Assembly (NCBI RefSeq): GCF_929443795.1
Contig: NW_026061101.1
Coordinates: 1,612,001-1,676,000 of the forward strand
Reading direction: 5' to 3'
Origin: Astur gentilis
Lineage: Eukaryota; Chordata; Aves; Accipitriformes; Accipitridae
DNA: 64,000 nucleotides
Below, piece after piece: positions 1 through 10,861 of the stretch. The notes beneath the pieces were generated by a model. The model had not been told where the DNA came from. It searched no databases and saw only the letters and a list, made by a program, of their open reading frames with translations. Every line of letters begins with the position of its first letter. Positions within the stretch are counted from its first letter, which is position 1. A program made the position numbers and the translations under genes.

Positions 1-3000
1 CCTGCTGCTCTGGTGACTGCTGCTGAAGCTTCTACATACTCGTCTCTGTCAATCAGCAGTTTGTTGGAAGAGAAGGTAAGCTTTGTTTCAACATTTGCAG
101 CGATTCTTGCATTTTAGTAGAGCTTATTTGCCAACTGTCTGCATTTATTCACAAGGGCTGTCAGATTCCTGTACTAAGACAACCAGCATTACCAAGTCTT
201 CTGGGCCCCCAAGGACAATCAACACTCACCACTGGTAAGGAACTGTAACTTTTAATTTTGTAAGAAGAATTTCTTTTAAAAAACGATCTTCAGATAAACC
301 GAATGGGATTTTTTGCTTTTTCCTCTCTCCGCTCCAAAAGGTCATCCAGCAAGAGCCAGTACAATTTGCTCAGCAGATGGCAGACCAGGCTGGGAACTGT
401 AAGTGTTCTACAGAAATGCAATGTATTAATACTTGTAACCTGTTAAATGAGGCTGTAACACATAAGTTCTACAACAGATGATTCATAATGAAGTAAGTGT
501 GCACCGATAGTTGTGTAGAATACAAGTGGTCATTAATTTTTAAATGGCCTAATTGGAATTGGCTTTAGCAAAGGGGTATGTGCTTGCAGTAAGATTATTT
601 ACAATAAAAGTCCAGCGCATAATTGAAAAGAGGACTCTGAAAAATGAACGCTTTCTGAGGAAACCATAAGTGCATCTAAAAATCAAATATAATTAAAGGA
701 TCAGGTGGAAAGCCACCCTTTTGCTCACTGGCTGTATAAGGCTGAAGAAATTGATTTCCCAATAGAAACCAGCCTGCAGCATTCTTTTTTGAGCAACTTA
801 GTTGATTCTGATTGAGCAAATCATTGGAAAAGTCAAGGCTGTTATTTTAGGACAATTTTGAGTTTCTTCAATTTAGTCGTCTCAAATACCCAGCTGCTTT
901 CTCTCCGATGGGAAGAGAAGAGTCTGTTTTATCTATTATTGCTGTGCCAAGTCAGTCCTTCATTTTTTTATATACTTGATGTTAGATAGACTGTAAGGGT
1001 GCAGAGTCTTTATAAAATCTCAAAGATAAATCCAAACAAAAATCGGGATCCATCCCACAGATGGTTTAAAATCTCAGATTCAGTAAGCAAGAAAATAACA
1101 ATGCAGGGACAAGAACAGGCCAAGTACATCATCATGAGGCAACAGCACAGGAAGCGTATGTGGAAGAGGTTAAAAGAAGTTTGAGAGAAGATGAGTTAAT
1201 ATTTGTGCAGGACTTTGAAGGTTAGAAGTGCGAAATATGAAGTGTCTCAAGGAGTAGCAGAGGCACATGGCACGTGGGAGATGGGGGTCTCTGTTAAGCA
1301 TGTCAGCCTCCACCTGCAGCTTCAAAGCTGAGTGTAAGGAGAGAAGACCGAGGGGAGTGTTGGGGGTGAGGATGTGGAAGGCAAGGATGAGGGTCAAGAA
1401 ATAAGTGTAATCTCCCATGAACGGAAAGCAGGGAGAAAAATGCTTAAGTTGAGAACAAGAAGTGCTCGCCACGATGCTCCCGCTTCCTTCGCTTTCCCCT
1501 TTAAAATCAGGCAGAGTGTAACAAACAGTGACACATGTTTTTGGGTTTCTTTAGAGGTCCAAACCGAGGACACCTGCACAGTGAGTGTAGCCAAAGGACT
1601 CAGGCGCCAGCACTACCAGAATCAACACCAGTCTTTGTGCCTGTGCCTCCAGCTCCCTTGTATCCTCCAGCACGCCATGCACTTCCTCTTCCACTGGGGG
1701 TACCACCACCACCGTTTCCTCCTCAGTTTCCACCTGGCCAGCCTCCATCTGCTGGGTGCACTGTCCCCCCTCCAGGATATCCCCCAGCTCCTGCAAACAC
1801 GTCATCAGCTTGGGTCCCAAGAGCAGTACCCATGTCTCCTTCACTTACCATCCCAAGGACACAAGCATCTCCTTTCTCTAGGGAGGAGTTTTACAGAGAA
1901 CAACGGAGTCTTAAAGAGGAGTAAGTATTTGGCTCAGTGAAGCTGCGTGGGGCTTCATTTTTGTATTTTGATCGCATAACGAGCTGCAGTTACACTCAAG
2001 TGCACCTGACGTAAGCAAAAATGACAGTGTTTTTTCCAGTATACTTTTTTGTTGCAGATGGTAAACATGCAAAACTAAACCAAGACAAATGTCATTCTAA
2101 AACTTTCCCTAAAACTTGTAGGAATGCTAAACCGTTTTTGCTGAAATAGGATGTTCCCCTTTTGCATTTGCATGCAGTCTATATTTTCTCATATAGGCCA
2201 TGTTTTGTTTCTTGGTGCCTTTTTGTAATAAAGGTCAAACTTATTTTAACAGGGGAAAGAAAAAGTCCAAACGCGATGAGTTTGCCGGTGATTTTGCTAA
2301 GGAATTGATGGAACGTAAAAAGATTCCAAAGGAGCGTAGGCATTCCTTTTCCAGGTAATTGGTTTACACGTCTGTAATGGAGAAGCAGGTTGTCTGGAAG
2401 AATCAGGGGGAGTTCCACTACACCTCTCTCTCATTGGATGGATTGGATGATTCAAGGGATTAGCAGGGATAGGAGTTTCATATGTAGGTTACTAGCTCAA
2501 ATATGGCAGAGATGACAGTTGACTGATAGTGATAATGGGGCAGCAGTTGTTAAGGAAGAGGGGTCTCTTTTCCTGAAGCTTCTCTGCAATGACATCCTTC
2601 ACCTCCTGAGAGCCGTGAGGAGGCTAGGAACTGAATAGGTGTAGTAGCCGGATTTTCTGCATCTCCCTGTTCTGATTGTTATAAACCAACAGAGCCAATT
2701 CTATATAAAATTCATATATTTATTCAGAATAGCAAGCAAGCAGCGCTGGGCGGCCGGGGAGTCCACGCTCCACCAAGGGCTCACAACTTTCTGTTATAGT
2801 TACATTCCTTTTATACAGTTCATGCACCCCTTTCTTGCAAATCTCCGCCTTGTTTCACTGCTGCTTTCTTCACAGGTTTGTTAATGGGTAGATTCGGTCA
2901 ATCTTCTCAAAGGAGAGTGTCTGTGGAGTGTCTTTTGATGTGGAGGAATGTAGTCACCGTAGAGTTAATCCCCTTATCTGGTCCATTGGCTTTTCCTTCC

Positions 3001-4427
3001 TTATCTAGTCAATCACAATGTGTCCCTTCCCCATTCCCGATTGGTATGTAAACCTTATTGTCTTCTTTTTAATTCAACAGGAATTACACAATGTCAGGGA
3101 ACAATTTGGTTCCCTGTCGATTTCATGATTGTAACCATTACCTCAAAGCACATGGGAGGAGATATGTGAGAGAAATTGTCTCCATTTCCTCGTTTGTCTC
3201 TCTCCTGTGGATACACGGAGAGATTTTAAGCTGGACTGCAAACTGGTGGCTTTCACTAGAATTTTGTTGGCATTGTTAAATGAAAAACAAGAAAAACTTG
3301 TGAAGAAAAAACTCAGGGCAGCTGATGTTTTCTATCCCCCAAATCACTTGGGCAGGAGTCTGAATAGCTGTCTCTTAGTAATGCTGTCAGTAGCTTTCCT
3401 AGAGTAATGGCATTGAGTCATATTACTCGAGGCTGAGTTTAGAAGCCTTTAGATACGACTTTTTCTTGAAGCGCTGTCACTATCCTTGGTTAGAGCTAGA
3501 GGTATGTGCAAGATGTTGCTAGGACATTGGGCTAGAAGTGTTGATTGTAAGACTGCAGTACAAGTATTTTGCATCCTGTACAAATTGCCAAAGAAGTAGT
3601 GAAGTTAAAGAGACTAAGCTGGCATTTTAAAATGGAGCTTTACTGTCTACAGGCCAAACCGTGTTTTCCTGATGTTTGATACTGCACTGTAGCCGTTAAG
3701 ACTTGCTCTTTCTGCATCCTACTGCAACAAAAATGATTTGCGCTGCATGTAGTTGCAGAGTAGTGGAAAAAAGTGTGCATTCACATAGCAGTAGAGGCCA
3801 CTATACACCACCTTAAATCAGCCAATAGGTATGGTAGTTCATGTGGTAGAAGTGAGTGGAAACAGACTTAGCCTTCCTCTCTGTTTTTCCACTAACAAAG
3901 CAACAGCTGTTCTGTCTTGTGAGCAGAAACTTTTACATGCTATTAAGTTCTTCAGCTGGCAGTAGCATTATGTCAGCAGCTGAAAGAACATAAGTGTATG
4001 GAGAGTCAAAAATCCTCAAACCAAATCTGGGAGGAAAAAACTGGGGAGAGTGACTGTTTTGAATTAACTTGTGTGTGTGTGTGTTGTGTTTTTTTTAAGG
4101 TCCAAGCCTCCTTATAGTGCTTCGTCTTACTCTAGAAGTTTCTATACCTACTCCAAGTCAAGATCAGCTTCTTCCCCCTCTCGCTCCCACTCTCGATCAT
4201 TTTGTCGTTCCCATTTGCATTCCTACTCGCCATCGCGGCCGCATCCAAGAAGAAGCAAAGGGAAGAGTCGTAACTATTGTTCTAGGTCAAGGTCACCTGG
4301 TAATAGAGCTGGAAATTCCCCTGAAAAATCGTCTGGAAGAGCGCGCCCTGTCATCAAAGATCCTACCAAATCAAAAGAGAAGGAAGTGGAATATCCACAG
4401 GGAGGTGGCAAAGGAAATAAACATTGA
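1..4427 (+). CDS. RBBP6: RBBP6-like gene, copy A, 3' part (window starts inside an exon)
   Basis: This is the 3' half of an RBBP6-related gene. Six exons can be placed by GT..AG borders and a continuous frame: 1-75, 156-234, 341-398, 1555-1920, 2253-2354 and 4100-4427. They encode the end of the post-RING linker (ending SSLLEEK), a short segment, the GHPARAS..GRPGWE segment, a Pro-rich exon, a Lys/Arg-rich exon, and an RS-rich exon ending at TGA. Known RBBP6 is a nuclear RING E3 ligase associated with mRNA 3' processing; this part corresponds to its Pro-rich and RS regions. The DWNN, zinc knuckle and RING exons lie upstream of the window. Intron positions match copy B, so it is a genomic duplicate and not a retrocopy. 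The stop at 4425-4427 truncates the protein relative to RBBP6, but the frame stays open beyond it to 5093. Whether copy A is functional cannot be judged without its 5' half. Confidence 0.8.
399..1554 (+). other. Intron, copy A
   Basis: AT-rich intron. A 61-codon open frame (999-1184) has no recognisable similarity. I see no transposable element. In canonical RBBP6 one more coding exon would fall here; it is not recognisable. Confidence 0.6.
1555..1920 (+). CDS. RBBP6: RBBP6-like copy A, proline-rich exon
   Basis: A 366-nt exon between tttag and a GTAAGT donor. The RBBP6-like frame runs from GPNRGHLHSECSQRTQ through a Pro-rich stretch (PPPFPPQFPPGQPP is visible) to SREEFYREQRSLKEE, a segment strongly conserved in RBBP6. 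It follows exon 341-398 in frame (CT + A). The orthologue of the exon for the NKLGYLVSPPQQIRR segment of RBBP6 is not visible in the 1.1-kb intron before it, so this gene seems to have lost that exon without losing frame. Long open frames in the other two frames here are shadows. Confidence 0.88.
2253..2354 (+). CDS. RBBP6: RBBP6-like copy A, Lys/Arg-rich exon
   Basis: A 102-nt exon after aacag and before GTAATT. It encodes GKKKSKRDEFAGDFAKELM and continues to RHSFSR. It matches the RBBP6 segment just before the RS domain and joins the neighbouring exons in frame (GA|G and AG|G). Confidence 0.88.
2677..3125 (-). mobile_element. Solo LTR in an intron, unit A
   Basis: Read on the minus strand this 449-bp element begins TGAAATCG, has a TATA-like TATAAAAGG, then AATAAATATATG as polyadenylation signal, and ends GGTTTATAACA. 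It is flanked by a 4-bp direct repeat TGAT (2673-2676 and 3126-3129). A 4-bp duplication would fit a class I (ERV1-like) LTR. The same element with the same flanks lies in unit B, so it predates the duplication. The outer boundary at 3125 rests on the short repeat and is less certain. Confidence 0.6.
4100..4427 (+). CDS. RBBP6: RBBP6-like copy A, RS-domain exon to the shared stop
   Basis: It starts after a T-rich acceptor (ttttttaag). It encodes the RBBP6 RS region (YSRSFYTYSKSRSASSPSRS is visible), then joins directly to what in canonical RBBP6 lies several hundred residues downstream (PEK..TKSKEKE..GKGNKH). A block of the ancestral last exon is therefore deleted. The frame meets TGA at 4425-4427, at the position where RBBP6 reads a KHKKH-type basic run. 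By my count 6 of 328 bases differ from copy B. Confidence 0.85.
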
Positions 4428-5093
4428 AAACCCCAGAAGAGAAGAAAAGGAGATGAGAATGAAGGATTTCCTTCATTTCGTGAAAAATCTCCTGGAATGG
4501 AACCTCCTGCGAAAAAAGTGAAGGAGGAGTTGCCCAAGACAGGCAGTGTTGAAACATCTTCCTCTCAAAAGGGTGAGCAGGTTCTTGGTACCCCGCAGAA
4601 AGTTCACCCCAAAGTGACAAAAGATCACCCAGAAACCAGAGCAGCCAAGGAGGAAAAGGCAAAGGAAGACCACAATGAAAATGACAGTGAGAGTAATGTA
4701 TCTGCAAAAGATGAGGGAGCTGCAGGAAAAAATCCAAAAGACCCGAAAGAAAAGTCTGCTGATAAGGTGAAGGAGGATACAGCAGCACCTGCTGCAGTTG
4801 ACCAGCCTGAAGCAAGCAGAGGTCAAAGCCGTCCCAGTGTTTGCTGTAGTCAAAGGCCTCCTGAGAGTCAGCCTCGAAGCCACAGCAGCAGTGCCAGCTC
4901 AGGAGAGAGTCAAGACAGCAAGAAAAAGACAAAGGAAAAAGAGAAGCGGCAGCACAAGAAGCACAAGAAGCATAAGAAACACATTGGAAGCGAAACGGCA
5001 TTGGAGAAGAGCCAAAACCACAAACACAAGAAGGAAAAATCGAAGGAGAGCAAAGATAAAGATAAGCAAAACATGAAATCTGTCACTACATAG
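4428..5093 (+). pseudogene. RBBP6: Open C-terminal tail beyond the stop, copy A
   Basis: Directly after the TGA the same frame is open for about 220 codons and resembles the RBBP6 C-terminus: KRRKGDENEG, then MEPPAKKVKEELPKT, DSESNVSAKDEGAAG, a Ser-rich SHSSSASSGESQDSKKK run, a KKHKKHKKH repeat, and a final KSVTT stop near the family's usual C-terminal KSVTV. A methionine at 4497 would give a 198-residue ORF. It may be 3' UTR of a truncated gene, or coding after readthrough, splicing around the stop or internal initiation. I see no direct evidence for any of these, but the absence of any further stop or frameshift is notable. Confidence 0.7.
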
Positions 5094-5491
5094 AATGACG
5101 GATATTAAAAAAATGACTTAATTCCTAAGTCATCGGTATTACATTTTGTTAAAATGTAAATGAATTCAAGCGTTGCAAATAGTGACATGGAAGACCCTGT
5201 GCTGCACTTAAAATATTGCTGCTTGATTATTTGAGTTTTACATCAGAGCTTTATAGAAGTGAACATTTTGTAGAGAATTGTGAGTTGTGGCCATGTATCA
5301 TGAAAGGTTTTGCTGGGGCATGTTATTTTAAACCATTGTTAATTAGTTTGGGTGGGGTATACTGCAAAAAATTTCACAGCTGACTTTTGTTTTACTTGCC
5401 TGGCAGAAGAAGGCGGTACCTGTTATAAAATAGCAGCAGCAAAATGCTTTGCAGAATCCATCACAGCCCTGTTATGTCCCTTTTTGGTTAC

Positions 5492-5497
5492 AATAAA
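5492..5497 (+). promoter_or_regulatory. Poly(A) signal AATAAA, copy A
   Basis: A canonical AATAAA about 400 bases after the KSVTT stop, in AT-rich sequence that looks like a 3' UTR. Copy B has the same signal at 46186-46191. Confidence 0.6.
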
Positions 5498-6152
5498 TTT
5501 TCAGTAAACTATCCAACGTGATGAGATTTCCAGTGATAGCTGAACATGAGCAGAGAAGAGGCTAGTGACAGAAAAAAGGTACCAGTAGAAGCTTGCTGGT
5601 AGCTAACACGTACAAAAAATAACATATCAAGGGGTTTCATTTTGAAAAGACAGGTAGGACTTTAAATCTTTTGAACTGATGCAATGTGGGGAGGTGCTGC
5701 CAAGAGGTATGTTTTTTTCCTGTGCCAAGTGGCCTTGTTTTTGTATTGTAAAAGGTAGGATGTGGCCCCAAACAGAGAGCCAGTCTTCAGAGCTGGTCCT
5801 GACTATTTTAGAATAACGTTCAATACGAAGCTGTCACATTTCAACCTTGTTCCAGTTTGTTTGGAAAGCTGTTGTCATTTGCCAGCAGACCCCCCCGGAC
5901 ACCTGGGACCCCCCCGGACACCTGGGTCCCCTCGGTCGCGCTGCGGCCGCAGCTTCATCTCGGTGAAGGGGACGGAGAACTCGAAGCCTTTCCAGGGAAA
6001 CCAGTTGCTGCCCTGGGGAGAGCTGGGGAGGGGGGGTCCATCAGGCCCTGTAGGCACCCTGTAGGCACCCTGTAGGGGCCCTAGAGAATGCCCCCCTGCC
6101 CTGCCCCTGCCCCAGGCTCTGTCGCTCTATAGGGGCCCCATGGCCAGGCAGA
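5498..6152. other. Spacer downstream of copy A
   Basis: AT-rich flank passing at about 5888 into GC-rich sequence with two tandem CCCCCGGACACCTGGG units, a common avian GC-rich minisatellite motif. I see no gene here. Confidence 0.5.
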
Positions 6153-6545
6153 GCACTGGGGGCAAGTGGGATATGCTGGGAGCAACTGGGAGTAACTGCG
6201 ACGATGCTGGGGTGCAACTGGGATCACACTGGGAGCAAGTGGGCCCATGCTGGGGGCAACTGAGAGCAACTGGGATCACAGCGGGGGCAACTGGGATCAT
6301 ATTGGGAGTGACTGGAATTGTACTGGGAGTGACTCTGAGCCTGCTGGGGGCAACTGTGACCATACTGGGTCAACTGGGAGCAAGTGGGACTGTGTTGGGG
6401 GGCACCTGGGACCATGCTGGGGTACCTGGGAGCAACTGGGATCATGCGGGGCAAGACTGGGCTCATACTGGGAGCAACTGGGACTACGCTGCTGGCAACT
6501 GGAATCATGCTGGGTGAGACTGGGATCATCCTGGGAGCAAGAGGG
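6153..6545 (+). repeat. 21-bp minisatellite, unit A
   Basis: Imperfect tandem repeats with a unit near ACTGGGATCATACTGGGAG plus CA (21 bp, built from two related half-units). Because the period is divisible by three and the unit lacks stops in most frames, long spurious ORFs run through it on both strands. Confidence 0.85.
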
Positions 6546-6574
6546 GCGGAAGCCTGCCCCACCTCCCCGGTCAA

Positions 6575-6864
6575 GAAACTCTGAGCTGCTTGTCCGGACG
6601 CCTGGGTCCGCCGGGGTGCCCTGCGGCTGGGGGAGGAGCCATGCAAATTTATGCTAATGCCACCCCGCGGCTGCTTCTCCCCCTCCCGCCCCCTCTCTGC
6701 ACCTCCAGGGCACCATCGAGACGCGGCCTCCGGCGGTGCAGAGCGGCCGCGCGGGCGCCTGTTGGTCGGACGGTGGGCGGGCGGGCGAGCAGAAAGGACG
6801 TCATACGGGGGCGACGCAGCCGGGAAGTTTGAGTCCGGGCGGCTTCAGCGGCCGCAGGTTGTGC
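6575..6864 (+). promoter_or_regulatory. CpG-rich block with octamer and CRE-like sites, unit A
   Basis: A dense CpG stretch with an octamer ATGCAAAT (6641-6648), GC boxes (GGGCGG) and GGACGTCA (6797-6804), a one-base variant of the CRE. It looks like a promoter or CpG island, but I cannot assign a transcript. A 17-base G run follows (6865-6881). Confidence 0.45.
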
Positions 6865-7161
6865 GGGGGGGGGGGGGGGGGTGCTGGGGGGCGCCTGGGT
6901 TCTCCCAGAAGCCAAAGAGTCCCCCCACCCAAGGACACAGCCCCGAACTCCTGGGTGTCCCCCGGAATTCCTGGTTCCCCCCCGGATGCCCGGGTTCCCT
7001 GGCAGCTCCCCAAAGAGGAGGTGACCGATGGTGTAGAAGGGGAAAACCTGAAAGGGGTCCAGGAGGGCCCCCCCATGGGAACGCAGCTCCTGGGAGGGGC
7101 ACGTCAGAAGGGGGTTTTCGGGTCCCCATTGGGGTACTGAGGGACCCCAAGGGGGTACTAG

Positions 7162-7412
7162 TGTTACCGTAAAAAGCCAGTCAAAGCAACTCTGTAAGAC
7201 TCAGGTTTGGAGTTTTAGTAAGTAGGCATTCTTTATTGCAGCGCTGGATGCACGGGGGATAGTTTCTAACGGGCGTACCGCTACCTACAGCAAGCAAAGA
7301 TTCTATTGTTCTAATATACAGGTATTCTCATTACATTTTCCGGAATTGTCATACATATTCATGTTATTTCCCAGAAATTATTTACATAGTGTCTGCCCTT
7401 TGGGGCATGACA
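7162..7412 (-). mobile_element. Solo LTR in the G-rich repeats, unit A
   Basis: Minus-strand element of about 251 bp beginning TGTCATGCCCC, containing AATAAAGAATGCC, and ending TTTTTACGGTAACA, the typical LTR TG..CA frame. It breaks the surrounding G-rich repeats. No clear target duplication. It is present in unit B at the same place. Confidence 0.6.
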
Positions 7413-8100
7413 TATTTTGGGGGTCTCCAAGGGAGTTTTGGGGTGTCCCAAGGGGATAGAGGGGATCCCCAAGGGGTCCAGGGCCCCCCCCATGTGAGAG
7501 CATATTTTCGGGGGGAGTGTTGGTGTCTCCAGGGGGGTCCTGGAGGGCCCTAAGCAGGGGTTTGGGGACCCTGAAGGGGTTTTGGGGTGGCCCAGAGGAA
7601 TACAGGGGACGTTAAGAGGGTATTGAGGTGTCCCAGGGAGATATAAGGGGCTTTTAAGGGAGTTTTGGTGTCCCCATGGGTGGCATTGGGGGTCCTAAGA
7701 GGGTTTTGGGGAGCCTAAGGGGGTTTGGGGTCCCTAAGAGGGTTTGAGGGTCCCAAGAGAGGATATTGGGGCGTGCTAGGGTGGGGCACTAAGGGAGCTT
7801 TGGGGGTCCCTAAGGGGGTATTGGGGATATTGGGGGACCCTTAAGGGAATGTTGCGGGGTTCTGAGGGGATATTGGGGTTCCTTAAGAGGGTTTTGGGGC
7901 ACCCGAGGGGGAGGGGAGGGGCTCTAAGGGTGATTTCAGAGTCCCTAAGGGGATGGAGGGGGCGGGGTAAGGGTCCCGGGGCTGGTTTGGGGGTGCCTGG
8001 GCGGGGGGATCAGGATCTGGGGGTCCCCAAGGGGTAAGTTGCGGTTTGGGGGGGGGTCCAGGGGCAGGTTTGGGGATTCGGGTGGAGGGTGTCAGTTTTG
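7413..8100 (+). repeat. G-run degenerate tandem repeats, unit A
   Basis: About 690 bases of imperfect repeats of the form AAGGGGGTTTTGGGGTCCC with many runs of four or more G. High G-quadruplex potential on the plus strand. ORFs reading through it are artefacts of composition. Confidence 0.75.
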
Positions 8101-8622
8101 GCGTACCCCCAAACTCACTGCCCCCCCAGGCACACGCGCATGACGGCCCGTGTCGGCAGGTGAGGCAGTGGAGGTGCAGCGCCCCGCAGGCCCCTGCCCC
8201 CCCCACCCTTTACCAGCAGCAGCAGCACGACTCCCATTCCTGGGGGGGGGTGCACCCCGGAGGAGTGCCTATATTCGAGGGGGGACCCGGGAAGCCACAC
8301 CCCTTGAAGCCACGCCCCCCAGCCACACCCTCCATCACCCCCTCAGTACCCCCATCCCCCCCAAACTGCACCCCCAAGGGAGAGGTGCCCCAACCCCCGC
8401 CCCGCCCCCATGGGTCCCTCCTTTAGCCCTCTCAGTACCCTGGGGACCCCCCCCCATCTCCCATAAGACCCGCTCAGCACCCACGGCACCACCCCAGGCC
8501 CCCTTCCTGGCACGTAGGGTCCCCCCCCAGCACCCGTAGCACCCCCTCAGAGGTCCCCCCAGCACCCATAGGACCCTCCCATGTCCCCCCAGCACCCATG
8601 GGACCGCCCCCGCAGCACCCAC

Positions 8623-8701
8623 GTCCTGCAGGGCCACCAGTGCCATGCGCTGCCACCAAGAGCCCACCCCCCCTAGGGAAGAGCAAGCTGATCTCCCCCA
8701 C
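8623..8701 (-). pseudogene. CENPA: CENP-A-like histone-fold exon remnant, unit A
   Basis: On the minus strand, after a CAG acceptor, the sequence reads VGEISLLFPRG and then, one frame over, GSWWQRMALVALQD. This matches the alpha-2 region of H3/CENP-A (VREI..F.RG then WQ.MAL.ALQ). The switch is a 1-base excess in a run of seven G. The next exon, present in unit B, is missing here because of a 253-bp deletion. CENP-A is the centromeric H3 variant; this piece cannot encode one. Confidence 0.65.
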
Positions 8702-9075
8702 CTGGGGACACGGAGACACTGGGGGGGGACACCCTGGGGACAGCCTGGGCACGGGGACAGCCTGGGGACACCCTACCCCAGGGCAAGGGACACCACCCTG
8801 GGGATGGGGACATGGGGGACAGCATGCCCTGCGGACAATGCCGGCATGGGGACGCTGTGGCTGTGGGGACATGGGGACAGTGCCACCATGGCCGGAGGGG
8901 CACAGGGGACTCCATGTCCTGGGGGACACCGTTGGGGGGCAGGAGGGGACCCAAGGACATTTGGGGGGGACAAGGACACCGTGTCATGGCGGGAGGGGAG
9001 GGCACCTGCGTCATGGCGGGGAATGAGGACACTGGGGGCTGTGACGGTGCTGGGGACATGGGGGTCCCACTGGGG
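8702..9075. repeat. GGGGACA minisatellite, unit A
   Basis: Short imperfect repeats around GGGGACA and CCTGGGGACA, upstream of the CENP-A-like exon on the minus strand. Minus-strand ORFs of several hundred codons here (such as 8673-9755) are repeat artefacts. Confidence 0.65.
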
Positions 9076-10861
9076 GGGGATGCTGGGGATGGCAGGGGCC
9101 CGAGAGGATTTCGGGGGTCCTGGGCCGGGGGGGTGGGGTTCAGGTTCAGGGCAGGGAACAGGCCAGAGAGATGATGGGACAGAAGAGAGGGGTGCCGATC
9201 AGGAGAAAGCGGTGGAGAAGGGCGAAGCTGCGATGGCCTGCGGGACAGAGAGAGACGGCAAGACCGAGGGCCGGGGAGCAGGAAAGAGGGAAAAGCCGAG
9301 GCAAGTCCAGGGAGAGGTGGGGTGGCAGAGGAAGAGAGAGCCTTGGAGGAGAGGGAAAGGGGGGTCAGGGAGCAGAGCCCCGTCCCAGAGAGGAGGAGAG
9401 GTCCAGGTGTGAGGGTCGAGCCCCAAGGGACTGTCCTGAGAGCCTGGGCAACGCCCCGAGAGACCCAACATGGACGTCGCGGGGAGGGGCCCGGCGTCCC
9501 TTCTCCTGACTGACGGGGGTCTCGGCCACTCCTGGAACAGGGGCGGGAGAAGCTTCCAGAAGGCCAGGACCTGGGGCCGACAAACAGGGGCAGGCAGGAA
9601 TGAGAAACACCCTGTCTCACTCCCTCCCGACACCGAATTCCCCGGCTGGCAGTTGCGACGCTGGAGCCGGGGCTGGTGAGCTCTCTCCCCCCACCCCCCT
9701 TTCTCTTCAAGTTGTTAAGGCAAGGCCTTAACCTTGGTTTTCCAGAGAGCCACATCGCTTCGGTAGAAGCTAGACCTGTGAGGGGGCCAATGCTGACAGA
9801 ATATTCGTTCTCTAGGCTTCTCCCCTCAAAGTGGGTGTCTGTGTGTGGACCTGGAGTGTAATCTCACCTTAATCCACACGGAGGGGTTTTGCAGATCTCG
9901 GTCTCTTCCCCCCTCCCCACAGGTGGGATGTGACAACCGGGGAGCAAAAAAACTTACGCAGAGGGAAAGGGGACGGGGCAGGGAGGGACTGGGACACAGA
10001 AGAGGGGTGACGTGACCCCAAGGGCCCAGGACTCGCCCGAGTTCCTGCTCTCTGCCCTGCCAGGCAAAGTTTAGAGTTCAGGCACTTCTTTCCCTCATCT
10101 GTCTGTCCTTTCCTCCCTTCCTCTTCTGTAGCTCCACTCACTCGACTGTCCTCCACCCAAGAGAACACGCTGGTGCCTTGCAGCTCTTACAACACGAGGC
10201 TTCCTAGGTACACGGCCCTGCACGTGCGCGCACACGCTCTGCGTGGCCGTACCGTCATTTTCCTTCCTTCCTTGTACAGGGAGCGGGACAGAGAGGTGCG
10301 GAGAAAGGAAAAAATAGCACGGGGCTCTGGGACAGACGGAGAGGGATTAGAAAATACAGGCAGGGAGTCAGAGAAAGAAAGAGAAGGAAGAAAACAGTGA
10401 TGGACTAAAGATAGAGAGGGAGGCGTAACAAATGGGGGCAGGGGGCTGGACAGCGAGTGATGGGGAGGGACCACAAATAGCAGTTCTGGGCAGCTGCCCC
10501 CATTTCTTGAGCACTCCCCAGGAGCCTCGAGAAATGTGCTGCCTGCAAAAGCCTTGCCTGGGGCCCAATCCTGCGCCTTGATATTGGTGACAGTCGCCAC
10601 CTTGCAGAGTGTTCAGGACAGGGGGAAAAAAGGCCAGCTGGGGGGAAAAAGCTTACCCAGCTGTGTTTTTGTTTGTTTGCTTGTTGGTTTTGCTTTTAAA
10701 AAAACCTGTTTCCGCTCTAAAGACCACCTGCAAGGAAGAAGGAACCAGGCGTAGCACGTTGGACACATTTAAGGCCCGAACCCATTCAAGAGCCACACAA
10801 ACCACCGCTCACTCACGCTGCACACACTCCACCACCTGCCTGCAGGTACAGGCGGCCGCCC
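9076..10861. other. Unique spacer shared by both units (unit A copy)
   Basis: A purine-rich then mixed sequence. It includes a segment at about 10490-10580 (core TTCTTGAGCACTCCCCAGGAG) that recurs in diverged form at 10863-10935. No gene recognised despite several short ORFs. Confidence 0.5.

Noticed and set aside
1374..1940. 188-codon ORF with a His/Leu-rich sequence
   Set aside because: Out-of-frame shadow of the RBBP6-like Pro-rich exon 1555-1920.
4071..4427. Free-standing SR-protein-like gene
   Set aside because: It is the RS-region exon of the RBBP6-like gene; the upstream bases are a T-rich splice acceptor.
8222..8262. Possible signal-peptide exon MGVVLLLLVK on the minus strand with a GTAAAG donor
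   Set aside because: Arises from CAG repeats beside C runs; no downstream exon could be linked.
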